Assembly (NCBI GenBank): GCA_937901915.1 | Contig: CALGUD010000153.1 | Coordinates: 1-64,000 of the forward strand | Direction: 5' to 3' | Source of the DNA: an uncultured Flavobacteriaceae bacterium | GTDB taxonomy: Bacteria > Bacteroidota > Bacteroidia > Flavobacteriales > Flavobacteriaceae | DNA: 64,000 nucleotides | Part shown: positions 44,834-52,738 of the stretch, one piece after another | Numbering within the stretch: the stretch's first letter is position 1 | Layout: each line of letters opens with the position of its first letter | Translations under genes and position numbers: made by a program | Notes under the pieces: model-generated | What the model was told of the DNA's origin: nothing | Database searches by the model: none | Seen by the model: the letters and a program-made list of their open reading frames with translations, nothing else

Positions 44834-44950
44834 GTTTACTCAAGCATAAATTCCATATAGCTTATACCATTTACAATTAGGTTCATTTATTTTAATCAAA
44901 AATTAAAGCTTTAATTTTTTATCTTAGCAACTTAAATTTAATACTAAACA

Positions 44951-45475
44951 ATGAAAAGCATAAAAATTACATTCGCTGCATTATCCGCAATAATACTAAT
45001 GGGCTGTGGAGGAAAAGAAGAAAAAAAAGGTAAGTTTCAGTACGATGTACAACCTGAGCCCGCAATTGAAACAACATCTGATACTACCACAACAACAGGT
45101 ACTTTAGAAGTTGAAAAAGATAGCGCAGCAGCAGGAGCCAATATGGAGAATAAAGGTATTGGACCTATTACATCTTATACTTTTGAAGGAGAAGTAAATA
45201 CCGAACTGGCCGCTCAAGGTGAAACAGTTTTTAAACAAATGTGTACTGCTTGCCACAAAACTGATCAGAAACTCATTGGCCCTCCCGTAAAAGGTATATT
45301 TGAACGACGCAGCGTGGAATGGGTAATGAATATGATATTAAATCCTGAGCAAATGCTCGATGAAGACCCTATTGCCATGGAGTTACTTAAAGAACACAAC
45401 AATGTAAGAATGCTGGATCAAAACCTTACAGAAGAAGATGCCAAAGCCCTGGTTGAATATTTCAGGACTTTATAG
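44951..45475 (+). CDS. Monohaem cytochrome c lipoprotein
   Basis: A 174-residue protein with a lipoprotein signal ending at Cys19 (ILMGC), a Thr/Ala-rich linker, and one cytochrome c domain. The haem motif CTACH is at residues 98-102, followed by KLIGPPVKGIFERR, with a Met ligand candidate in NNVRMLDQNL. It is a possible electron acceptor for the GMC or other periplasmic dehydrogenases of the window. Class I c-type. It is followed by a hairpin terminator. Confidence 0.92.
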   Translation: MKSIKITFAALSAIILMGCGGKEEKKGKFQYDVQPEPAIETTSDTTTTTGTLEVEKDSAAAGANMENKGIGPITSYTFEGEVNTELAAQGETVFKQMCTACHKTDQKLIGPPVKGIFERRSVEWVMNMILNPEQMLDEDPIAMELLKEHNNVRMLDQNLTEEDAKALVEYFRTL

Positions 45476-45502
45476 AATTGATTTCAAGAAATATTAATAC
45501 TT

Positions 45503-45543
45503 AAAAAGGGTGAAAAATTTTTCACCCTTTTCTTTCGCCGCTG
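45503..45543 (-). repeat. Dispersed hairpin element, copy 2 (acts as terminator)
   Basis: Perfect 28-bp palindrome (45504-45531; arm AAAAGGGTGAAAAA) followed by CTTTCGCCGCTG. It is the inverted copy of 21264-21304 (39 of 41 positions). It lies 28 nt after the cytochrome gene and would end its transcript. Confidence 0.88.
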
Positions 45544-45704
45544 AAAAGCAAATATTTAAATTAATCCGTTAAGGTTATCTGACCGTTTATTCCTTTGAGG
45601 TAATTTTAAATCGAATAGATCACTAAGCTGTTTTTCAATTTTTCTAATTTTATACCTCCGCCTTCTTTGCTGTTCAATTAATATTAATCTTTAAAACCAA
45701 TTCT

Positions 45705-46232
45705 ATGGAAAATATTTTTTTTGATAGTTGGCAAAGCATTATAAGAACACTTATTATTACTATACTGGCATATGTTGCTATGATTTTTTTACTACGTTCT
45801 TCTGGCAAAAGAACATTATCTAAAATGAATGCCTTTGATTTTGTAGTAACTATATCATTGGGATCTGCTTTAGCAACCGTGGCTTTAAATAAAAATGTTG
45901 CCCTGGCAGATGGTGTCTTAGCTTTTCTCTTACTCATTCTCTTGCAATTGGTAATTACCTGGTTATCTGTAAGATTTAAAAAAGTAAAGAGAATAATAAC
46001 AAGCCAACCTACATTATTGCTTTATAAAGGTGAAATCCTGGACGATGTTATAAAAAAAGAAAGAATTACCCTCGAAGAACTTTACTTATCTGCCCGTGAA
46101 AAAGGTATTGGAGATCTTAAAGATATACAAGCAATTGTTCTTGAAACTACCGGTGAAATAACTGTAATGCCGGAAATAAAAACGGAACATCCGAAAGCAA
46201 TGGAAAATGTGAAACATTTTAAAGATAATTAA
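45705..46232 (+). CDS. DUF421/YetF-family membrane protein
   Basis: A 175-residue protein with three transmembrane segments at the N terminus and the YetF soluble domain. Signatures are LRSSGKRTLSKMNAFDFVVTISLGSALA and the end QAIVLETTGEITVMPE. Family function is unknown, although homologues are linked to spore or membrane stress. It probably co-transcribes with the GNAT gene 9 nt downstream. Confidence 0.9.
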   Translation: MENIFFDSWQSIIRTLIITILAYVAMIFLLRSSGKRTLSKMNAFDFVVTISLGSALATVALNKNVALADGVLAFLLLILLQLVITWLSVRFKKVKRIITSQPTLLLYKGEILDDVIKKERITLEELYLSAREKGIGDLKDIQAIVLETTGEITVMPEIKTEHPKAMENVKHFKDN

Positions 46233-46241
46233 TTTTTAATA

Positions 46242-46775
46242 ATGAAATACCTACTGGACGGCCGGGAAACAGAACGACTTCTTTTCCGGAAAATTAAGCA
46301 ATCGGATTTTAACACCTGGCTCGATTTTTTTAAAGACCCTGAATCCTCCATTCATTGGGTTTCAGAAAACCAAACCCCGGAAAATGAATGTGAAAACTGG
46401 TATAAAAAGCAATTCCATCGGTATGAAAATGGTCTGGGAGGCATGAATGCCCTTATTGAAAAAGAAACCGGCAGACTTATTGGCCATTGCGGACTCCTGG
46501 TGCAAATTGTAGATAACATTACCGAACTTGAAATAGGCTATTCCCTTCTGACTGAATTCCGGAACAAAGGTTATGCCACTGAAGCTGCAAAAAAATGCAG
46601 GGATTTTGCTTTTGAAAATAATTTTTCAGAATCATTAATTTCTATCATCAGTCTCACAAATACCCCTTCACAAAAAGTAGCATTAAAAAACGGAATGAAA
46701 ATAGATAAACAAACTATTTATAATAATAATGAAGTTTATATTTTCAGGATTCAAAAACAACAATTTAAGTCTTAA
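46242..46775 (+). CDS. GNAT family N-acetyltransferase, RimJ/RimL-like
   Basis: This 177-residue protein has a GNAT domain of the Acetyltransf_3 type. It carries LLDGRETERLLFRKI at the N terminus and IEKETGRLIGHCGLL. Motif A is EIGYSLLTEFRNKGYATEAAKKC, and TNTPSQKVALKNGMKI lies before the end. The substrate may be a protein N terminus or a small amine. It follows the YetF gene directly. Confidence 0.88.
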   Translation: MKYLLDGRETERLLFRKIKQSDFNTWLDFFKDPESSIHWVSENQTPENECENWYKKQFHRYENGLGGMNALIEKETGRLIGHCGLLVQIVDNITELEIGYSLLTEFRNKGYATEAAKKCRDFAFENNFSESLISIISLTNTPSQKVALKNGMKIDKQTIYNNNEVYIFRIQKQQFKS

Positions 46776-46839
46776 ATTGGTTTTTTTATCTTAAAAGCGT
46801 AATATGGTAGTTTCAAATCAAAATTAATCCTGGGTTTAG

Positions 46840-47427
46840 GTGAAAAAAATTTTTACATTTCTCGTATTTTTGTTCATTCTACTTAATGCTAAAGCGCAAA
46901 ATGATCTTGTGGTTTATGGCTTTTATAAAATAGATGACAAATATTCCATTGAAAAAGATAGTCAGGAGATCCGGCAATGGATGCATTTCAAAACAGAGGC
47001 TATTATTGCAAATAACATTGAATATAATCTTTTTGATAAAGGCCATCAAGGCGGTGGCCCAAATAACGCCGAATGGAACGCTGGTACTGATTTATACCTG
47101 GCTATTCGGCGGGGAGGTAAAATAAACCCACAAGATTTAAAAATTTCAATGAATGGTAGCCGGTTTATACCTCAATCTCCCTATTTAATTCAACAAGATT
47201 CCAATACTGTTTTATGGATACCAATTCCTTACGAACATTGGTATAAAGCACTTAGAAAAATAGAAAAACATGATTATAAAGAGCTTTACAGTGAAGAATT
47301 TTTAGCCGGGATAAATGAAGGATATACACCTGTCGCTCCATTAAATACCGGGAAAATAATTGAGTTGAACTTCAATACAGGAAAGTCAGGTGTCACACAA
47401 TATTTTCATGTGGCCTATGGAGAATAA
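46840..47427 (+). CDS. Hypothetical secreted protein
   Basis: A GTG start at 46840 is the only one that gives a signal peptide (MKKIFTFLVFLFILLNAKAQ), and the product is 195 residues. The mature part is beta-rich, with Gly/Pro loops (DKGHQGGGPNNAEWN) and an aromatic C terminus (QYFHVAYGE). I recognise no family. It stands before the third sugar-oxidation cluster but is separated by 107 nt. Confidence 0.55.
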   Translation: MKKIFTFLVFLFILLNAKAQNDLVVYGFYKIDDKYSIEKDSQEIRQWMHFKTEAIIANNIEYNLFDKGHQGGGPNNAEWNAGTDLYLAIRRGGKINPQDLKISMNGSRFIPQSPYLIQQDSNTVLWIPIPYEHWYKALRKIEKHDYKELYSEEFLAGINEGYTPVAPLNTGKIIELNFNTGKSGVTQYFHVAYGE

Positions 47428-47534
47428 GGAATGTTCAAGTTAATGTATGCAACAAGCTTTACCGGATCTTTTATTAATTTTCAGAATTAGAATAAAAATA
47501 ATAACTTCCATCTTTAAAAATTAAACTAACCAAA

Positions 47535-48494
47535 ATGGACCGCAGAAAATTTGTTTACAGCACAGCTGCATTGGGCATAGCCGGTACGGCCACGGCACTG
47601 GCATTTTCACCTGATGAAAAAACACCCCATACACTCACAAAAGAAAAAAGATACCAGAACGGCAGGAGCCCATGGCCCATTTGCCTGGACACTGCTACCA
47701 TTCGTACAGCTAAAAACCTCGAAGAAAAAGTGGATATAGCTGTTAAAGCAGGCTATGATGCTCTGGAACCATGGGATTGGGAATTGGCAGAATACGAAGA
47801 AGCCGGAGGTGACTTAAAAAAACTTAGCCGGAAGATTAAAGACAGCGGACTCTTTGTTCCCAGCATGATTGGTCTGTGGGGATGTCTTCCGGAAACCGAA
47901 GAAGCTTTTCAGGAATCCCTTAAAGATACCCGGAACCGTATGCGAATGGCTTCTGAGATCGGGTGTACATACGTACAGGCCATCCCCAATAAGGTTGGGG
48001 AAAACTATGACTCCCAATTTGTGGCTTCCTGCTATAAAAGATTATTGGAAATTGGTATTGAAGAATATAATGTGATCCCGGCCCTGGTTTTTGTAAAAAT
48101 GTTTCCGCTTAAAACCATGGGACAGGCAGCACAGATAGCTTTGGACACTAACCATCCTCAGGCTAAAATTATTCCCGATGTGTTTCATATGTACATCAGT
48201 GAAGGTGGCTTTAACGGACTAAAACTGCTTAAAGGTGAGATGTTCGCTATTTTTCAATATAACGACGCCCCTAAAAACATGGAACTTAAAGACATGGAAG
48301 ATAAACACCGTGTTTACCCGGGTGACGGTATTTTACCGCTTCCGCAGATATTACAGGATTTAAAAGCAAGCGGATTTACAGGCTGCGTTTCTCTGGAACT
48401 CTATAATCCTGAATACCATTCCCGGGATTTATTGGAAGTTGCCAAAACCGGCCTGGAGAAAACACTTAAAACCATTGAAGAGGCAGGTGTGTAG
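47535..48494 (+). CDS. Tat-exported sugar phosphate isomerase/epimerase family protein
   Basis: This 319-residue protein starts with a twin-arginine signal (MDRRKFVYSTAALG) ending near ALA-FSPDE, with no lipobox. The TIM barrel contains WPICLDTATIRTAKNLEEK, GYDALEPWDWELAEYE, IPDVFHMYISEGGF and CVSLELYNPEY at the end. It lies 100 nt before the third GMC/subunit-3 pair in the same direction, so the cluster may be one transcript. By position it should isomerise an oxidised sugar in the periplasm. Confidence 0.9.
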   Translation: MDRRKFVYSTAALGIAGTATALAFSPDEKTPHTLTKEKRYQNGRSPWPICLDTATIRTAKNLEEKVDIAVKAGYDALEPWDWELAEYEEAGGDLKKLSRKIKDSGLFVPSMIGLWGCLPETEEAFQESLKDTRNRMRMASEIGCTYVQAIPNKVGENYDSQFVASCYKRLLEIGIEEYNVIPALVFVKMFPLKTMGQAAQIALDTNHPQAKIIPDVFHMYISEGGFNGLKLLKGEMFAIFQYNDAPKNMELKDMEDKHRVYPGDGILPLPQILQDLKASGFTGCVSLELYNPEYHSRDLLEVAKTGLEKTLKTIEEAGV

Positions 48495-48594
48495 AATTAA
48501 TTTGGTTAAAAAAAACTTAAAATTTCCGTCGGTAAAGCCAGGTTTGAAGATACAATCACTATATTTATTTTCTATCAACTAACCAATACATATT

Positions 48595-49137
48595 ATGAAC
48601 AGGCGTGAGTCTCTAAAAAACATTGCCGCCGGAACTATAGGATTAGCAGCATTTTCCTATTTTTTAAGTTGCAAAGATTCCACAGGTTCTTCCGATACTT
48701 CGGTGGCTGAAGAATCCTCTTTTTTTACATCCACAGAAAAAAACACCCTTTCCTCAATAGCCGATACTATTATTCCGGCAGGAACTTCCATTGGAGCATT
48801 GTCTGTTGGTACCGATAAATTCTTGGAAAGGCTTTTTGAAAAATGTTACGAGAAAGAAGTACAGGAAAATATTAAAACTCAGCTTGCTGTATTGGAACAA
48901 AAAGCAGAGCAAACTCATGGTTCCGATTTCTCCGAATGTAGCCAGAAGCAACGTGAAGATTTGTTGCTGGTATTTTCAACTGCAGAAAATGAACAGGAAA
49001 AAGACTTCTTCGATCTCATGAAATCACAAACCATCAGAGGATTCAGAACTTCTAAAGAAGTAATGGTAAAATATCTTAACTACGAAATAGCACCCGGTCG
49101 TTATCACGGCTGTGTGGATGTAAAAACAAGCGCATAA
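48595..49137 (+). CDS. Gluconate 2-dehydrogenase subunit 3 family lipoprotein
   Basis: This 180-residue small subunit of the third GMC pair has a twin-arginine signal (MNRRESLKN) and a lipobox Cys26 (YFLSC). It keeps the signature SSIADTIIPAGTSIGALSVG, which differs from the ILPKTD form of the other two copies. The stop overlaps the GMC start by one base. The C terminus (YHGCVDVKTSA) lacks the GGKAW ending of the other copies. Confidence 0.88.
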   Translation: MNRRESLKNIAAGTIGLAAFSYFLSCKDSTGSSDTSVAEESSFFTSTEKNTLSSIADTIIPAGTSIGALSVGTDKFLERLFEKCYEKEVQENIKTQLAVLEQKAEQTHGSDFSECSQKQREDLLLVFSTAENEQEKDFFDLMKSQTIRGFRTSKEVMVKYLNYEIAPGRYHGCVDVKTSA

Positions 49138-50843
49138 TGGCAAATTTTAATATAGATTCCGAAGAAAAAAGAACGTATGATGCCATAGTGATTGGCTCTG
49201 GTGCAAGTGGTGGATGGGCTGCCAAAGAACTTTGTGACAAAGGCTTAAAAACATTAGTCCTGGAACGAGGGCGGGATGTAAAACATATAAAAGATTATCC
49301 CACCGCATCCAAAGGTGACTGGGAATTTGAATACAGGGGTTCGGTACCGCTTGAAAAAAGGGAGCACCATAAAAATGCACGTTGGCTGAGAGAACAAACC
49401 CTTCACTGGCAACTCCCGGATGATGAACAACCTGTTGTTTTTGAAAAACCATTTATCTGGGTACGTGGTTATCATGTAGGAGGAAAATCACTCTTATGGG
49501 CGCGACAAACACAACGCTGGAGCGACTACGATTTTGAAGGTCCCATCCGAGATAATTTTGCAGTAGACTGGCCTATTCGTTATAAAGACATTGAGCCCTG
49601 GTACACACATGTTGAAAAATTTTCCGGTATAGCCGGGGATAAGGATGGTCTTCCGGAACTTCCGGACAGTGAGGTCATGAAAGCTTATGAAATGAGCTGT
49701 GTGGAAACCTACTTTAAGGAAAAAATCAAGGAAAATTATGGTACTACCCGTCACCTCATCTCTGCACGTTGTGCACATTTAAGCGATCCGCAGGAAATTC
49801 ACTTACAACAGGGCAGAAATAAATGCCAGGGACAGCGTATGTGTGACCGTGGCTGTATTTTTGGTGGTTATTTCAGCAGTAACTCCTCCACCATACCCTG
49901 GGCCATGAAAACAGGAAACCTTACTATGAGGCCCAATGCAGTAGTCCATTCCATTATATATGATGACGAAAAAGGAAAAGCAACAGGCGTACGTATTATA
50001 GATGCAGAATCCAAAGAAATGATTGAATTCTATGCAAAAATCATATTTGTAAACGCATCCACCTTTAACAGCAATGCTATTCTGTTAAACTCAACTTCCA
50101 ACCGGTTTCCGAATGGGTTGGGAAATGATAACGGCCTGTTGGGCAAATATATGTCATGGCACAATTACCGTGGTAAAGGAAGTGCACGCTATGAAGGTTT
50201 GAAAGATAAAACAACCGACGGAGGCAGGCCAACAAATGCATACGTTCCCCGTTTTCGGAATGTTTTTAAACAGGAAACAGACTTTTTAAGGGGGTATGCC
50301 ATTGGAATAAGCGGTGGAAGAGGCACCAATTCTGATACCGAACCCATTGGTGATCAGCTCAGGGAAAATATTCTTAACCCGGAATTAGGCGACTGGCACA
50401 TTAGCAGCTGGATGATGGGTGAATGTGTGCCGGTGGAAGAAAACCATTTGCGTTTGCACCCGGAGTTAAAAGATAAATATGGTATTCCGCAGATCGTACT
50501 TTCGTGTGCCTGGACCGAAAATGATGACAAAATGGTAAATGATTATGTAGAGCAGTCCATTGAAATGTTTGAAAAAGCCGGATTTACTGATATTAATGTG
50601 CGTGACACAAAAGCACCTCCGGGATTAGACATTCACGAAATGGGCGGGGTACGCATGGGGAAAGACCCGAAAACCTCCTTGTTAAATGAGTGGAACCAGT
50701 TACACCATTGTAAAAATGTGTTTGTAACCGACGGGGCTTGTATGACCTCAACCGGTACGCAAAATCCGACATTAACTTTTATGGCTCTTACTGCCCGCGC
50801 AGCAAATTACGCCGTTGAGGAACTGAATAAGCAGAATATTTGA
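49137..50843 (+). CDS. GMC-family FAD oxidoreductase, large subunit
   Basis: A 568-residue GMC flavoprotein with VIGSGASGGWAAKEL at the N terminus, GYHVGGKSLLWARQ, the cysteine-bearing insert CQGQRMCDRGCIFG, and the active-site end DIHEMGGVRMGKDP with VTDGACMTSTGTQNPTL. Like the other copies it has no signal peptide, and it follows its small subunit with a 1-nt overlap. It probably oxidises a sugar hydroxyl. The neighbouring isomerase and cytochrome c genes fit a periplasmic pathway. Confidence 0.93.
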   Translation: MANFNIDSEEKRTYDAIVIGSGASGGWAAKELCDKGLKTLVLERGRDVKHIKDYPTASKGDWEFEYRGSVPLEKREHHKNARWLREQTLHWQLPDDEQPVVFEKPFIWVRGYHVGGKSLLWARQTQRWSDYDFEGPIRDNFAVDWPIRYKDIEPWYTHVEKFSGIAGDKDGLPELPDSEVMKAYEMSCVETYFKEKIKENYGTTRHLISARCAHLSDPQEIHLQQGRNKCQGQRMCDRGCIFGGYFSSNSSTIPWAMKTGNLTMRPNAVVHSIIYDDEKGKATGVRIIDAESKEMIEFYAKIIFVNASTFNSNAILLNSTSNRFPNGLGNDNGLLGKYMSWHNYRGKGSARYEGLKDKTTDGGRPTNAYVPRFRNVFKQETDFLRGYAIGISGGRGTNSDTEPIGDQLRENILNPELGDWHISSWMMGECVPVEENHLRLHPELKDKYGIPQIVLSCAWTENDDKMVNDYVEQSIEMFEKAGFTDINVRDTKAPPGLDIHEMGGVRMGKDPKTSLLNEWNQLHHCKNVFVTDGACMTSTGTQNPTLTFMALTARAANYAVEELNKQNI

Positions 50844-50869
50844 TTTGACAATTAAAATAATTTTTTGGA

Positions 50870-51160
50870 GTGTATATTATTTCATTAACCTACAAAGTGC
50901 CTTTAGAGGAAGTTGACCAACATCTGGATAGTCATATCAAATATTTAAACAAGCAGTATGATCTTGGAAATTTTCAGGCTTCAGGAAGAAAAGTACCAAG
51001 AACGGGCGGAATAATCTTTTCCAAAATATCCGATAAAAATAAATTACTGGAGGTTATAGCAGAAGATCCATTTATAAAGAATAACATAGCAGACTATGAC
51101 CTTATAGAGTTTACACCAACTAAAACCAGTGAAGAGTTGAAGGTTATAATGAATTGGTAG
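50870..51160 (+). CDS. YciI-like protein
   Basis: This 96-residue protein starts at GTG 50870, preceded by TTTGGAG as ribosome binding site. It shows the YciI/dimeric alpha-beta barrel pattern: YIISLTYKVPLEEVDQHLDSH, LGNFQASGRKVPRTGGIIF and IAEDPFIKNNIADYDLIEF. The conserved His is within DSHIKYL. YciI-type proteins are small oxygenase- or dehydrochlorinase-like domains of uncertain reaction. It ends 27 nt after the GMC gene and may be part of that transcript. Confidence 0.8.
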   Translation: MYIISLTYKVPLEEVDQHLDSHIKYLNKQYDLGNFQASGRKVPRTGGIIFSKISDKNKLLEVIAEDPFIKNNIADYDLIEFTPTKTSEELKVIMNW

Positions 51161-51236
51161 ATTCATCATAAACTACCCACTCTAAAAACCCTAAGTTCGT
51201 GGACTTAATCGTTACTAACTAAATAATTAATTAATT

Positions 51237-51268
51237 TTACCATTTTGGTAACTTTTTTATTATATTTG
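51237..51268 (+). promoter_or_regulatory. Candidate promoter and operator of higBA
   Basis: The inverted repeat TTACCATTTTGGTAA (51237-51251) and a TAnnTTTG match TATATTTG (51261-51268) lie 12-43 nt before the toxin start codon. HigA antitoxins bind such palindromes at their own promoter. The role is inferred from position. Confidence 0.5.
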
Positions 51269-51279
51269 TCGTACATACT

Positions 51280-51573
51280 ATGAGGGTAATCGCTAAAAAA
51301 ATACTGCGCGAGTTCTGGGGGAAGCATGCGGATTCTAAAGATCAGCTAAAAACCTGGTATAGAGAAGCATCAAAAGCAAATTGGAAAAGTCCGGTTGATA
51401 TAAAGGCTGAATATGCAAAGGCGAGTATATTAAAAAGCGGGCGTATTGTGTTTAATATTTGTGGTAATAAATACCGGTTGGTCGTAAATATAAATTATGT
51501 AAGACAATGGATATTTATTCGGTTCATAGGAACTCATAATGATTACGATAAAATAGATGCAGATAAAATATAA
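51280..51573 (+). CDS. higB: HigB-family toxin
   Basis: A 97-residue protein of the HigB toxin domain. It starts IAKKILREFWGKHADSKDQL, continues KTWYREASKANWKSPVDIK and SGRIVFNICGNKYRLVVNINY, and ends IRFIGTHNDYDKID. HigB is a ribosome-dependent mRNA endonuclease. It is the first gene of the pair, as is usual for higBA, and the antitoxin follows after 3 nt. Confidence 0.93.
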   Translation: MRVIAKKILREFWGKHADSKDQLKTWYREASKANWKSPVDIKAEYAKASILKSGRIVFNICGNKYRLVVNINYVRQWIFIRFIGTHNDYDKIDADKI

Positions 51574-51576
51574 GCT

Positions 51577-51933
51577 ATGGATATAAAGGTTATAAAAACA
51601 GAAGAAGACTATAATCAGGCACTAAAGAGGTTTGAGAAAATATTTCATGCCCCTGTTGATTCAAAAGAAGGCGATGAAGCAGAAATTTTATCCATACTGA
51701 TTGAAAAATTTGAAGATGAACATTATCCCATTGGCGATCCTGACCCTATCGAAGCAATCAAATTCAGAATGGAACAAATGGGAATGACCAATAAAGACCT
51801 GGCTGATATTATTGGGTACAAGAGCAGGGTTTCAGAAATTTTTAGCCGTAAAAGAAAATTAACACTCAAAATGATAAGAAATCTTCATGAGAAATTGAAT
51901 ATACCTTATGAATCATTGATTACTGATTACTAA
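51577..51933 (+). CDS. higA: HigA-type antitoxin with Xre-like helix-turn-helix
   Basis: A 118-residue protein. The N-terminal half is helical with an acidic region (DEAEILSILIEKFEDEHY), and the C-terminal HTH is KFRMEQMGMTNKDLADIIGY followed by SEIFSRKRKLTLKMIRNLHE. It should bind HigB and repress the operon. The DNA-binding part is C-terminal, as in the long HigA type. Confidence 0.92.
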   Translation: MDIKVIKTEEDYNQALKRFEKIFHAPVDSKEGDEAEILSILIEKFEDEHYPIGDPDPIEAIKFRMEQMGMTNKDLADIIGYKSRVSEIFSRKRKLTLKMIRNLHEKLNIPYESLITDY

Positions 51934-51966
51934 AGTAAATTTAGCCATTATCTGAATGTATCAATC

Positions 51967-52461
51967 ATGGTTAAAACATTTTATATTCTGATATTTTCAT
52001 TATTCCTTTTTGTCACAAAGAGCATGGACAATATCCCTCAAGACGATAGAAAGTTGGCCGATTATGAAAAAAATTTAAATCAAGCAGCAGAATTTTATCT
52101 TTCTGAAAAAGAGATTCCTGAAAACATTCTTATAAAACTTGTGCCAACAAACCAAGACGAGTTTGGATTGTATTATGGAACAACATATCCGGATCATAAA
52201 CTTTATGAAAGTAATTTCTTTTACGATACAAGTAACATGATTTTTGGACAAGTGATTTATGAAAAGAATGAAAAATTTTACCCCTTGGCCTTACAACTTG
52301 CCAGCTTTGCAGATGGTGAATATGCCGAATGGTTTATTGAAAATTTAGAGGGAATCATTGCCCTGGATCCTCCAAAATTTTGTAGGTCAGCAAAAGGAAA
52401 AGAATACCTGAGGTATAATCCAATGAAATATTTTTATGAGGATTTACAATGCGAGAATTAA
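51967..52461 (+). CDS. Hypothetical small secreted protein
   Basis: This 164-residue protein has a signal-peptide-like N terminus (YILIFSLFLFVTKS) and a soluble body without recognised domain. The body is rich in Tyr and Glu and contains DEFGLYYGTTYPDHKLYESNFF. It follows higA by 33 nt but is not part of the toxin module by family. Function unknown. Confidence 0.5.
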   Translation: MVKTFYILIFSLFLFVTKSMDNIPQDDRKLADYEKNLNQAAEFYLSEKEIPENILIKLVPTNQDEFGLYYGTTYPDHKLYESNFFYDTSNMIFGQVIYEKNEKFYPLALQLASFADGEYAEWFIENLEGIIALDPPKFCRSAKGKEYLRYNPMKYFYEDLQCEN

Positions 52462-52738
52462 ACAAAATTTTCTCTTCTAATTTTTAGAGGAAACACTAAA
52501 ATCAATCAATTCTATCTCGAATTGATGTTAGTACACCTTAAAAGGGTTAAAGAATTAAGTTTACATTTCTTCTTATCACAAATAGATTATTTAAGTTAAA
52601 TCATGAATGATTAACTTGCACCATCCTTTTCACCATTTCTTAACCCTTCAATTTGTTGAAATTTAGTATTTTCGCAAATTAATTCTGCCAGGGCAGTATT
52701 AATTAGGATTTGTAAAGGCTATAACCGTAAAGATTGTA

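Noticed and set aside
49147..49778. Minus-strand open frames opposite the third GMC gene
   Set aside because: They are shadows of the conserved GMC gene.
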